64,000 nucleotides of DNA from Hippophae tibetana (Eukaryota; Streptophyta; Magnoliopsida; Rosales; Elaeagnaceae). Where the stretch lies: positions 110,677,816-110,741,815 of the forward strand of contig CM072801.1 in NCBI GenBank assembly GCA_037013495.1, in the 5' to 3' direction. Below the pieces are notes generated by a model that was given only the letters and a program-made list of their open reading frames with translations, had not been told where the DNA came from and did no database searches. The translations under genes were made by a program, and so were the position numbers. Shown in pieces: positions 37,601 to 49,600 of the stretch; positions within the stretch are counted from its first letter, which is position 1; each line of letters begins with the position of its first letter.

Positions 37601-40600
37601 GACTACTATAATATATCAAATCTGAAGCTCGTTCCGATACCCAAAAATGCACCGTAGCAATAGTATATTTCCCCACTTTTTTCAACCCAAATTTCATGGT
37701 TCATACTCCATAATGATGTCTTAAAATTTGGTCGCACCTTATTTCGTTGTAATCTGTTCTTGCTCTTTAGGATTTCAATTTGTTCATCTTAGCAATATTC
37801 TTAGTAATTCAATCTTTCTTATTCCATTGAGTTCCAGCGTTCTTAGGTTGTCTGCAAAAGGGATTCACGTCGTTTTGGATCATAACCTTCGTTGCTCAAA
37901 ATAGTGTATCTATATTCACATATCTTTTTTTCGAATTTTAGATTTAAAAATATTTGTGCTTTGAAGGTTTTCTCCTCTCTTAAGTCACAAATTAAAAAAA
38001 TAGAAAGAAATTGTGTCCTTAAAGTCTTGTCTTTTATTTCAATTCTGTTGACATTGTTTTCTACTTTGGATTTCATATCTTATTTTCTTTAAAATCTCGT
38101 TATCTTTTACTTTTCTTTGTTTTATGTGTTCCACCTTTCTTTTTTCTTGAGAAAAACAAGAGAGCTAATACAGTTCATAGTGTAAAAACAAAAAGAAGGT
38201 ATTAATTGTGGTTGTAATTTAAAACTATTATAAATTTTAATTTGTGCATCAAAATGACTACTATAACATATCAAATCTGAAGCTCGTTCTGATACCTAAA
38301 ACCGCACCTTTGCAATAGTATATTTCCCCACTTTTGTCAACCCAAATTTCATGGTTCGTACTACATAATGATGTACCAAACTTTGGTCGCACCTTATTTC
38401 GTTGTAATCTCTTTTTGCTCATTAGGATTCCAATTTGTTCATCTTAGCCATATTCTTAGTAATTCAATCATTCTTATTCCATTGAGTTCGAGCGTTCTTA
38501 GGTTGTCCGCAAAAGGGATTCGCATCATTTGGGATCATAACATTGGTTGCTCAAAATAGTGTATCTATCTTCAAATATTTATTTTGCGAATTTTAGATTT
38601 AAAAAATTTTGTGCTTTGATGGTTTTCTCCTCTCTTAAGTCACAAATTAAAAAAATAGAAAGAAATTGTGTCCTTAAAATCTTGTCTTTTATTTCAATTT
38701 TGTTGACATTGTTTTCCACTTTGGATTTCATATCTTATTTTTCTTTAAAATCTCATTATCTTTTACTCTTCTTTGTTTTATGTGTTCCACCTTTATTTCT
38801 TCTTGAGAAAAACAAGAGAACTAATACAGTTCACAATGTAAAAACAAAAAGAAGGTATTAATTATGGTTGTAACTTAAAATTATTATAACTTTTAATTTG
38901 TGCAACGAAATGACTACTATAATATATCAAATCTGAAGCTCGTTCCGATACCCAAAAATGCAACGTAGCAATAGTATATTTCCCCACTTTTTTCAACCCA
39001 AATTTCATGGTTCATACACCTTAATGATGTCTTAAAATTTGGTCGTACCTTATTTCGTTGTAATCTGTTCTTGCTCTTTAGGATTTCAATTTGTTCATCT
39101 TAGCAATATTCTTAGTAGTTCAATCTTTCTTATTCCATTGAGTTCCAGCGTTCTTAGGTTGTCTGCAAAAGGGATTCACATCGTTTTGGATCATAACCTT
39201 CATTGCTCAAAATAGTGTATCTATATTCACATATCTATTTTTCGAATTTTAGATTTAAAAAAATTTGTGCTTTGAAGGTTTTCTCCTCTCTTAAGTCACA
39301 AATTAAAAAAATAGAAAGAAATTGTGTCCTTAAAGTCTTGTCTTTTATTTCAATTTTGTTGATATTGTTTTCTACTTTGGATTTCATATCTTATTTTCTT
39401 TAAAATCTCGTTATCTTTTACTTTTCTTTGTTTTATGTGTTCCACCTTTCTTTTTTCTTGAGAAAAACAAGAGAGCTAATACAGTTCATAGTGTAAAAAC
39501 AAAAAGAAGGTATTAATTGTGGTTGTAATTTAAAACTATTATAAATTTTAATTTGTGCATGAAAATGACTACTATAACATATCAAATCTGAAGCTCGTTC
39601 TGATACCTAAAACCGCACCGTTGTAATAGTATATTTCCCCACTTTTGTCAACCCAAATTTCATGGTTCGTACTACATAATGATGTACCAAACTTTGGTCA
39701 CACCTTATTTCGTTGTAATCTCTTTTTGCTCATTAGGATTTCAATTTGTTCATCTTAGCCATATTCTGACTAATTCAATCTTTCTTATTCCATTGAGTTC
39801 CAGCGTTCTTAGGTTGTCCGCAAAAGGGATTCACATCGTTTTGGATCATAACCTTGGTTGCTCCAAATAGTGTATCTATCTTCACATATCTATTTTTCGA
39901 ATTTTTGATTTAAAACAATTTGTGCTTTGAAGGTTTTCTCCTCTCTTAAGTCACAAATTTAAAAAATAGAAATAAATTGTGTCCTTAAAGTCTTGTCTTT
40001 TATTTCAATTTTGTTGACATTGTTTTCCACTTTGGATTTCATATCTTATTTTTCTTTAAAATCTCGTTATCTTTTACTTTTCTTTGTTTTATGTGTTCCA
40101 CCTTTCTTTTTTTCTTAGAAAAAAAGAGAGCTAATACAGTTCACAGTGTAAACACAAGAAGAAGGTATTAATTATGGTTGTAACTTAAAACTGTTATAAC
40201 TTTTAATTTGTGCATTGAAATGACTACTATAATATATCAAATCTGAAGCTCGTTCTGATACCTAAAACCGCACAGTAGCAATAGTATATTTCCCCAATTT
40301 TGTCAACCCAAATTTCATGGTTCGTACTACATAATGATGTCTTAAAATTTGGTCGCACCTTATTTCGTTGTAATCTCTTTTTGCTCATTAGGATTCCAAT
40401 TTGTTCATCTTAGCCATATTCTTAGTAATTCAATCTTTCTTATTCCATTGAGTTCCAGCGTTCTTAGGTTGTAAGCAAAAGGGATTCGCATCGTTTGGGA
40501 TCATAACATTGGTTACTCAAAATAGTGTATCTATCTTCACATATCTATTTTTTGTATTTTAGATTTAAAAAATTTTGTGCTTTGGAGGTTTTCCCCTCTC

Positions 40601-41168
40601 TTAAGTCACAAATTTTAAAAAGAGAAAGAAATTGTGTCCTTATAGTCTTGTCTTTTATTTCAATTTTGTTGACATTGTTTTCCATTTTGGATTTCGTATC
40701 TTATTTTTCTTTAAAATCTCGTTATCTTTTACTTTTCTTTGTTTTATGTGTTCAACCTTTCTTTTTTCTTGAGAAAAACAAGAGAGCTAATACTGTTCAC
40801 AATGTAAAAACAAGAAGAAGGTATTAATTGTGGTTGTAACTTAAAACAGTTATAACTTTTAATTTGTGCATCAAAATGACTATTATAAAATATCAAATCT
40901 AAAGATCCTTCCGATACCTAAAGACGCACCGTAGCAATAGTATATTTCCCCACTTTTGTCAACTCAAATTTCATGGTTCATATTACATAATGATGTCTTA
41001 ATGTTTGGTCGCACCTTATTTCGTTGTAATATGTTGTTGCCCTTTAGGATTTCAATTTGTTCATCTTAGCAATATTCTTAGTAATTCAATCTTTCTTATT
41101 CCATTGAGTTCCAGGGTTCTTAGGTTGTCCACAAAAGGGATTCATGTCGTTTGGGATCATAGCCTTGG
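34617..41168. repeat. Array block 11: ten monomers, first copy of a repeated segment
   Basis: Landmarks lie at 34617, 35273, 35930, 36583, 37237, 37892, 38547, 39203, 39858 and 40513. The part from about 34.6 to 37.5 kb recurs at 41.2-44.1 kb at an offset of 6551-6552 bp. Matched private features are TTTTCTCTCCTCTCTTAAG near 35350 and 41900, AACAACAAGAAGG near 36225 and 42775, and GTGATCAAAATG near 36282 and 42833. Copies 37892 and 39203 share the four-T form CTTATTTTCTTTAAAATC and are themselves 1311 bp apart. Confidence 0.9.
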
Positions 41169-44100
41169 TAGCTGATAATAGTGTATCTATCTTCACATAT
41201 CTATTTTTTGAATTTTAGATTTAAAAAAATTTGTGCTTTGGAGTTTTTCCCCTCTCTTAAGTCACAAATTTCAAAAAGAGAAAGATATTGTGTCCTTAAA
41301 GTCTTGTCTTTTATTTCAATTTTGTTGACATTGTTTTCCACTTTGGATTTCATATCTTATTTTTCATTAAAATCTCGTTATCTTTTACTTTTCTTTGTTT
41401 TATATGTTCCACCTTTCTTTTTTCTTGAGAAAAACGAGAGAGCTAATACTGTTCACAATGTAAAAGCAAAAAGAAGGTATTAATTGTGTTTCTAACTTAA
41501 ACTGTTATAACTTTTAATTTGTGCATCAAAATGACTATTATAAAATATCAAATCTGAAGCTCGTTTCGATACCTAAAAACGCACCGTAGCAATAGTATAT
41601 TTCCCCACTTTTGTCAACCCAAAATTCATGGTTCATACTACATAATGATGTCTTAAACTTTGGTCGCACCTTGTTTCGTTGTAATCTCTTTTTGCTCATT
41701 AGGATTTCAATTTGTTCATCTTAGCCATATTCTTACTAATTCAATCTTTCTTATTCCATTGAGTTCCAGCGTTCTTAGGTTGTCCGCAAAAGAGATTCGC
41801 ATCGTTTGGGATCATAACCTTGGTTGCTCCAAATAGTGTATCTATCTTCACATATCTATTTTTCGAATTTTAGATTTAAAACAATTTGTGCTTTGAAGGT
41901 TTTCTCTCCTCTCTTAAGTCACAAATTAAAAAATAGAAATAAATTGTGTCCTTAAAGTCTTGTCTTTTATTTCAATTTTGTTGACATTGTTTTCCACTTT
42001 GGATTTCATATCTTATTTTTCTTTAAAATCTCGTTATCTTTTACTTTTCTCTGTTTTATGTGTTCCACCTTTCTTTCTTCTTGAGAAAAACAAGAGAGCT
42101 AATACAGTTCATAGTGTAAAAACAAGAAGAAGGTATTAATTATGGTTGTAACTTAAAACTGTTATAACTTTTAATTTGTGCATTTAAATGACTACTATAA
42201 CATATCCAATCTAAAGATCGTTCCGATACCAAAACACGCACCGTAGCAATAGTATATTTCCCCACTTTTGTCAACACAAATTTCATGGTTCATACTACAT
42301 AATGATTTCTTAATGTTTGGTCGCACCTTATTTCGTTGTAATATGTTGTTGCCCTTTAGGATTTCAATTTGTTCATCTTAGCAATATTCTTATTAATTCA
42401 ATCTTTCTTATTCCATTGAGTTCCAGGGTTCTTAGGTTGTCCGCAAAAGGGATTCATATCGTTTGGGATCATAGCCTTGGTAGCTGATAATAGTGTATCT
42501 ATCTTCACATATCTATTTTTTGAATTTTAGATTTAAAAAAAAATTTGCTTTGGAGTTTTTCCCCTCTCTTAAGTCACAAATTTTAAAAAGAGAAAGAAAT
42601 TGTGTCCTTATAGTCTTGTCTTTTATTTCAATTTTGTTGACATTGTTTTCCACTTTGGATTTCATATCTTATTTTTCTTTAAAATCTCGTTATCTTTTAC
42701 TTTTCTTTGTTTTATGTGTTCCACCTTTTTTTTCTTGAGAAAAACAAGAGAGCTAATACAGTTCACAGTGTAAAAACAACAAGAAGGTATTAATTTTGGT
42801 TGTAACTTAAAACTGTTATAACTTTTAATTTGTGATCAAAATGACTACTATAACATATCAAATCTGAAGCTCGTTCTGATACCTAAAACCGCACAGTAGC
42901 AATAGTATATTTCCCCACTTTTGTCAACCCAAATTTCATGGTTCGTACTACATAATGATGTCTTAAAATTTGGTCGCACCTTATTTCGTTGTAATCTCTT
43001 TTTGCTCATTAGGTTTCCACTTTGTTCATCTTAGCCATATTCTTAGTAATTCAATCTTTCTTATTCCATTGAGTTCCAGCGTTCTTAGGTTGTCCGCAAA
43101 AGGGATTCATATCGTTTGGGATCATAGCCTTGGTAGCTGATAATAGTGTATCTATCTTCACATATCTATTTTTTGAATTTTAGATTTAAAAAGATTTTTG
43201 CTTTGGAGTTTTTCCCCTCTCTTAAGTCACAAATTTTAAAAAGAGAAAGAAATTGTGTCGTTATAGTCTTGTCTTTTATTTCAATTTTGTTGACATTGTT
43301 TTCCACTTTGGAATTCATATCTTATTTTTTTTAAAATCTCGTTATCTTTTACTTTTCTTTGTTTTATGTGTTCCACCTTTCTTTTTTCTTGAGAAAAACA
43401 AGAGAGCTAATACAGTTCACAGTGTAAAAACAAAAAGAAGGTATTAATTTTGGTTGTAACTTAAAACTGTTATAACTTTTAATTTGTGATCAAAATGACT
43501 ACTATAACATATAAAATCTGAAGCTCGTTCTGATACCTAAAACCGCACAGTAGCAATAGTATATTTCCCCACTTTTGTCAACCCAAATTTCATGGTTCGT
43601 ACTACATAATGATGTCTTAAAATTTGGTCGCACCTTATTTCGTTGTAATCTCTTTTTGCTCATTAGGATTCCACTTTGTTCATCTTAGCCATATTCTTAG
43701 TAATTCAATCTTTCTTATTCCATTGAGTTCCAGCGTTCTTAGGTTGTCCGCAAAAGGGATTCATATCGTTTGGGATCATAGCCTTGGTAGCTGATAATAG
43801 TGTATCTATCTTCACATATCTATTTTTTGAATTTTAGATTTAAAAAGATTTTTGCTTTGGAGTTTTTCCCCTCTCTTAAGTCACAAATTTTAAAAAGAGA
43901 AAGAAATTGTGTCCTTATAGTCTTGTCTTTTATTTCAATTTTGTTGACATTGTTTTCCACTTTGGATTTCATATCTTATTTTTTTTAAAATCTCGTTATC
44001 TTTTACTTTTCTTTGTTTTATGTGTTCCACCTTTCTTTTTTCTTGAGAAAAACAAGAGAGCTAATACAGTTCACAGTGTAAAAACAAAAAGAAGGTATTA

Positions 44101-46605
44101 ATTTTGGTTGTAACTTAAAACTGTTATAAATTTTAATTTGTGCAACGAAATGACTACTATAATATATCAAATCTGAAGCTCGTTCCGATACCCAAAAATG
44201 CACCGTAGCAATAGTATATTTCCCCACTTTTTTCAACCCAAATTTCATGGTTCATACTCCATAATGATGTCTTAAAATTTGGTCGTACCTTATTTCGTTG
44301 TAATCTGTTCTTGCTCTTTAGGATTTCAATTTGTTCATCTTAGCAATATTCTTAGTAGTTCAATCTTTCTTATTCCATTGAGTTCCAGCGTTCTTAGGTT
44401 GTCTGCAAAAGGGATTCACATCGTTTTGGATCATAACCTTCGTTGCTCAAAATAGTGTATCTATATTCACATATCTATTTTTCGAATTTTAGATTTAAAA
44501 AAATTTGTGCTTTGAAGGTTTTCTCCTCTCTTAAGTCACAAATTAAAAAAATAGAAAGAAATTGTGTCCTTAAAGTCTTGTCTTTTATTTCAATTTTGTT
44601 GATATTGTTTTCTACTTTGGATTTCATATCTTATTTTCTTTAAAATCTCGTTATCTTTTACTTTTCTTTGTTTTATGTGTTCCACCTTTCTTTTTTCTTG
44701 AGAAAAACAAGAGAGCTAATACAGTTCATAGTGTAAAAACAAAAAGAAGGTATTAATTGTGGTTGTAATTTAAAACTATTATAAATTTTAATTTGTGCAT
44801 CAAAATGACTACTATAACATATCAAATCTGAAGCTCGTTCTGATACCTAAAACCGCACCGTAGCAATAGTATATTTCCCCACTTTTGTCAACCCAAATTT
44901 CATGGTTCATACTCCATAATGATGTCTTAAAATTTGGTCGCACCTTATTTCGTTGTAATCTGTTCTTGCTCTTTAGGATTTCAATTTGTTCATCTTAGCA
45001 ATATTCTTAGTAATTCAATCATTCTTATTCCATTGAGTTCGAGCGTTCTTAGGTTGTCTGCAAAAGGGATTCGCATTGTTTGGGATCATAACATTGGTTG
45101 CTCAAAATAGTGTATCTATCTTCAAATATTTATTTTGCGAATTTTAGATTTAAAACATTTTGTGCTTTGATGGTTTTCTCCTCTCTTAAGTCACAAATTA
45201 AAAAAATAGAAAGAAATTCTGTCCTTAAAGTCTTGTCTTTTATTTCAATTTTGTTGACATTGTTTTCCACTTTGGATTTCATATCTTATTTTTCTTTAAA
45301 ATCTCGTTATCTTTTACTTTTCTTTGTTTTATGTGTTCCACCCTTCTTTCTTCTTGAGAAAAACAAGAGAGCTAATACAGTTCACAGTGTAAAAACAAGA
45401 AGAAGGTATTAATTATGGTTGTAATTTAAAACTGTTATAACTTTTAATTTGTGCATCGGAATGACTACTATAATAAATCAAATCTGAAGCTCGTTCTGAT
45501 ACCTAAAAATGCACCGTAGCAATAGTATATTTCCCCACTTTTGTCAACCCAACTTTCATGGTTCATACTACATAATTATGTCTTAAACTTTGGTCGCACC
45601 TTATTTCGTTGTAATCTGTTCTTGCCATTTAGGATTTCAATTTTTTCATCTTAGACATATTCTTAGTAATTCAATCTTTCTTATTGCATTGAGTTCCAGG
45701 GTTCTAGGTTGTCCGCAAAAGGGATTCACATTGTTTGAGATCATAGCCTTGGTTGCCGATAATAGTGTATCTATCTTCACATATCTATTTTTTCAATTTT
45801 AGATTTAAAATATTTTGTGCTTTGGAGGTTTTCCCCTCTCTTAAGTCACAAATTTTCAAAAAGAGAAAGAAATTGTGTCCTTAAATTCTTGTCTTTTATT
45901 TCAATTTTGTTGACATTCTTTTCCACTTTGGATTTCATATCTTATTTTACTTTAAAATCTCGTTATCTTTTACTTTTCTTTGTTTGATGTGTTCCACCTT
46001 TCTTTCTTCTTGCGAAAATAAAGAGACTAATACAGTTCGCAGTGTAAAAACAAAAGGAAGTTATTTTTTAGGGTTGTAACTTAAAACTGTTATAACTTTT
46101 AATTTGTGCATCGAAATGAGTAATATAATATATCAAATCTGAAGCTCGTTTCGATACCTAAAAACGCACCGTAGCAATAGTATATTTCCCCACCTTTTTC
46201 AACCCGAATTTCCTGGTTCACACCACATAATGATGTCTTAAACTTTGGTCACACCTTATTCCGTTGTAATCTGTTCTTGCTCTTTAGGATTTCAATTTGT
46301 TCCTCTTAGCCATATTCTTAGTAATTCAATACTTCTTATTCTTTTGAGTTCCAAGGTTCTTAGGTTGTCCGCAAAAGGGATTCGCATCGTTAGGGATCAT
46401 AGCCTTGGTTGCGGATAAGGTGTATCTATCTTCACATATCTATTTTGTGAATTTTAGATTTCAAAAATTTTGTGCTTTGGAGGATTTCCCCTCTCTTAAG
46501 TCACAAATTAAAAAAATAGAAAGAAATTCTGTCCTTAAAGTCTTGTCTTTTATTTCAATTTTGTTGACATTCTTTTCCACTTTGGATTTCATATCTTATT
46601 TTACT
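41169..46605. repeat. Array block 12: second copy of the 34.6-37.5 kb segment, then a mixed stretch
   Basis: Landmarks lie at 41169, 41824, 42481, 43134, 43788, 44443, 45098, 45753 and 46409. The first five match 34617 to 37237 at an offset of 6551-6552 bp. Copy 44443 is closest to 39203 (5240 bp, eight monomers, upstream), sharing CTTAGTAGTTCAATC and GGTCGTACC. Copy 45098 resembles 38547, sharing TTCAAATATTTATTTTGCG and GAGTTCGAGCG. Copies 45753 and 46409 are the distant relatives of 17604 and 18258. Confidence 0.88.
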
Positions 46606-49600
46606 TTAAAATCTCGTTATCTTTTACTTTTCTTTGTTTGATGTGTTCCACCTTTCTTTCTTCTTGCGAAAATAAAGAGACTAATACAGTTCAAAGTGTA
46701 AAAACAAAAAGAAGGTATTAATTATGGTTGTAACTTAAAATTGTTATAACTTTTAATTTGTGCATTGAAATGACTACTATAATATATCAAATCTGAAGCT
46801 CGTTCTGATACGTAAAAACGCACCGTAGCAATAGTATATTTCCCCACTTTTGTCAACCCAAATTTCATGGTTCATACTCCATAATGATGTCTTAAAATTT
46901 GGTCGCACCTTATTTCGTTGTAATCTGTTCTTGCTCTTTAGGATTTCAATTTGTTCATCTTAGCAATATTCTTAGTAATTCAATCTTTCTTATTCCATTG
47001 AGTTCCAGCATTCATAGGTTGTCTGCAAAAGGGATTCACATCGTTTGGGATCATAACCTTGGTTGCTCAAAATAGTGTATCTATATTCACATATCTATTT
47101 TTCGAATTTTAGATTTAAAAAATTTTGTGCTTTGAAGGTTTTCTCCTCTCTTAAGTCACAAATTAAAAAAATAGAAAGAAATTGTGTCCTTAAAGTCGTG
47201 TATTTTGTTTCAATTTTGTTGACATTGTTTTCCACTTTGGATTTCATATCTTATTTTGCTTTAAAATCTCGTTATCTTTTACTTTTCTTTGTTTTATATG
47301 TTCATCCTTTCTTTTTTGATGAGAAAAACAAGAGAGCTAATACAGTTCACAGTGTAAAAACAAAAAGAAGGTATTAATTATGGTTGTAACTTAAAACTGT
47401 TATAACTTTTAATTTGTGCATTGAAATGACTACTATAAAATATCAAATCTGAAGCTCGTTTCGATACCTAAAAACGCACCGTAGCAATAGTATATATTCC
47501 CCACTTTGGTCAACCCGAATTTCATGGTTCATACTACATAATGATGTCTTAAACTTTGGTCGCACCTTATTTCGTTGTAATCTGCTCTTGCCCTTTAGGA
47601 TTTCAATTTGTTCATCTTAGCCATATTCTTAGTAATTCAATCTTTCTTATTGCATTGAGTTCTAGGGTTCTTAGGTTGTCCGTAAAAGGGATTCGCATCG
47701 TTTGGGATCATAGCCTTGGTTGCTGATAATAGTGTATCTATCTTCACATATCTATTTTTTGAATTTTAGATTTAAAATATTTTGTGCTTTGCAGGTTTTC
47801 TCCTCTCTTCAGTCACAAATTTAAAAAACAGAAAGAAATTGTGTCCTTAAAGTCTTGTCTTTTATTTCAATTTTGTTGACATTGTTTTCCACTTTGGATT
47901 TCATATCTTATTTTGCTTTAAAATCTCGTTATCTTTTACTTTTCTTTGTTTTATGTGTTCCACCTTTCTTTTTTCTTGAGAAAAACAAGAGGCTAATACT
48001 GTTCACAGTGGAAAAACAAAAAGAAGGTATTAATGGTGGTTGTAACTTAAAATTGTTATAACTTTTAATTTGTCCATCTAAATGAGTACTATAACATATT
48101 AAATCTGAAACTCGTTCTGATACCTAAAATGCACCGTAGCAATAGTATATTTCCCCACTTTTGTCAACCCAAATTTCATGGTTCATACTACGTAATGATG
48201 TCTCAAACTTTGGTTGCACCTTATTTCGTTAGAATCTCTTTTTGCTCATTAGGATTTCAATTTTATCATCTTAGCCATATTCTTAGTAATTGAATCTTTC
48301 TTATTCCATTGAGTTCCAGCGTTCTTAGGTTGTCCGCAAAAGGGATTCACATCGTTTGGGATCATAACCTTGGTTGCTCCAAATAGTGTATCTATCTTCA
48401 CATATCTATTTTTCGAATTTTAGATTTAAATTTTTTTGTGCTTTGAAGGTTTTCTCCTCTCTTAAGTCAAAAATTAAAAAAATAGAAAGAAATTGTGTCC
48501 TTAAAGTCTTGTCTTTTATTTTAATTTTGTTGCATTTTTTTCCACTTTGGATTTCATATCATATTTTTCTTTAAAACCTCGTTATCTTTTACTTTTCTTT
48601 GTTTTATGTGTTCCACCTTTCTTTCTTCTTAGAAAAACAAGAGAGCTAATACAGTGCATAGTGTAAAAACAAGAAGAATGTATTAATTATGGTTGTAACT
48701 TAAAACTGTTATAACTTTTAATTTGTGCATTGAAATGACTACTATAAAATATCAAATCTGAAGCTCGTTTCGATACCTAAAAACGCACCGTAGCAATAGT
48801 ATATATTCCCCACTTTGGTCAACCCGAATTTCATGGTTCATACTACATAATGATGTCTTAAACTTTGGTCGCACCTTATTTCGTTGTAATCTGCTCTTGC
48901 CCTTTAGGATTTCAATTTGTTCATCTTAGCCATATTCTTAGTAATTCAATCTTTCTTATTGCATTGAGTTCTAGGGTTCTTAGGTTGTCCGCAAAAGGGA
49001 TTCGCATCGTTTGGGATCATAGCCTTGGTTGCTGATAATAGTGTATCTATCTTCACATATCTATTTTTTGAATTTTAGATTTAAAATATTTTGTGCTTTG
49101 CAGGTTTTCTCCTCTCTTCAGTCACAAATTTCAAAAATAGAAATAAATTGTGTCCTTAAAGTCTTGTCTTTTATTTCAATTTTGTTGACATTGTTTTCCA
49201 CTTTTGATTTTATATCTTAATTTTAATTAAAATCTCGTTATCTATTACTTTTCTTTGTTTTATGTGTTCCACCTTTCTTTTTTCTTGAGAAAAATAAGAG
49301 GCTAATACTGTTCACAGTGGAAAAACAAAAAGAAGGTATTAATGGTGGTTGTAACTTAAACTTGTTATAACTTTTAATTTGTCCATCTAAATGAGTACTA
49401 TAACATATCAAATCTGAAACTCGTTGTGATACCTAAAATGCACCGTAGCAATAGTATATTTCCCCACTTTTGTCAACCCAAATTTCATGGTTCATACTAC
49501 GTAATGATGTCTTAAACTTTGGTCGCACCTTATTTCGTTAGAATCTCTTTTTGCTCATTAGGATTTTAATTTGTTCATCTTAGCCATATTCTTAGTAATT

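Noticed and set aside
4862-44248. Scattered minus-strand open frames (for example at 4862-5053, 11079-11315, 37446-37697 and 44018-44248)
   Set aside because: They lie inside monomers, are not kept in sister copies, and show no recognisable domain.
48900-49220. Ancient internal duplication within the monomer (ATTTCAATTTGTTC and ATTTCAATTTTGTTGAC about 260 bp apart)
   Set aside because: The match covers only about a dozen T-rich bases and does not extend. Chance in low-complexity sequence explains it.
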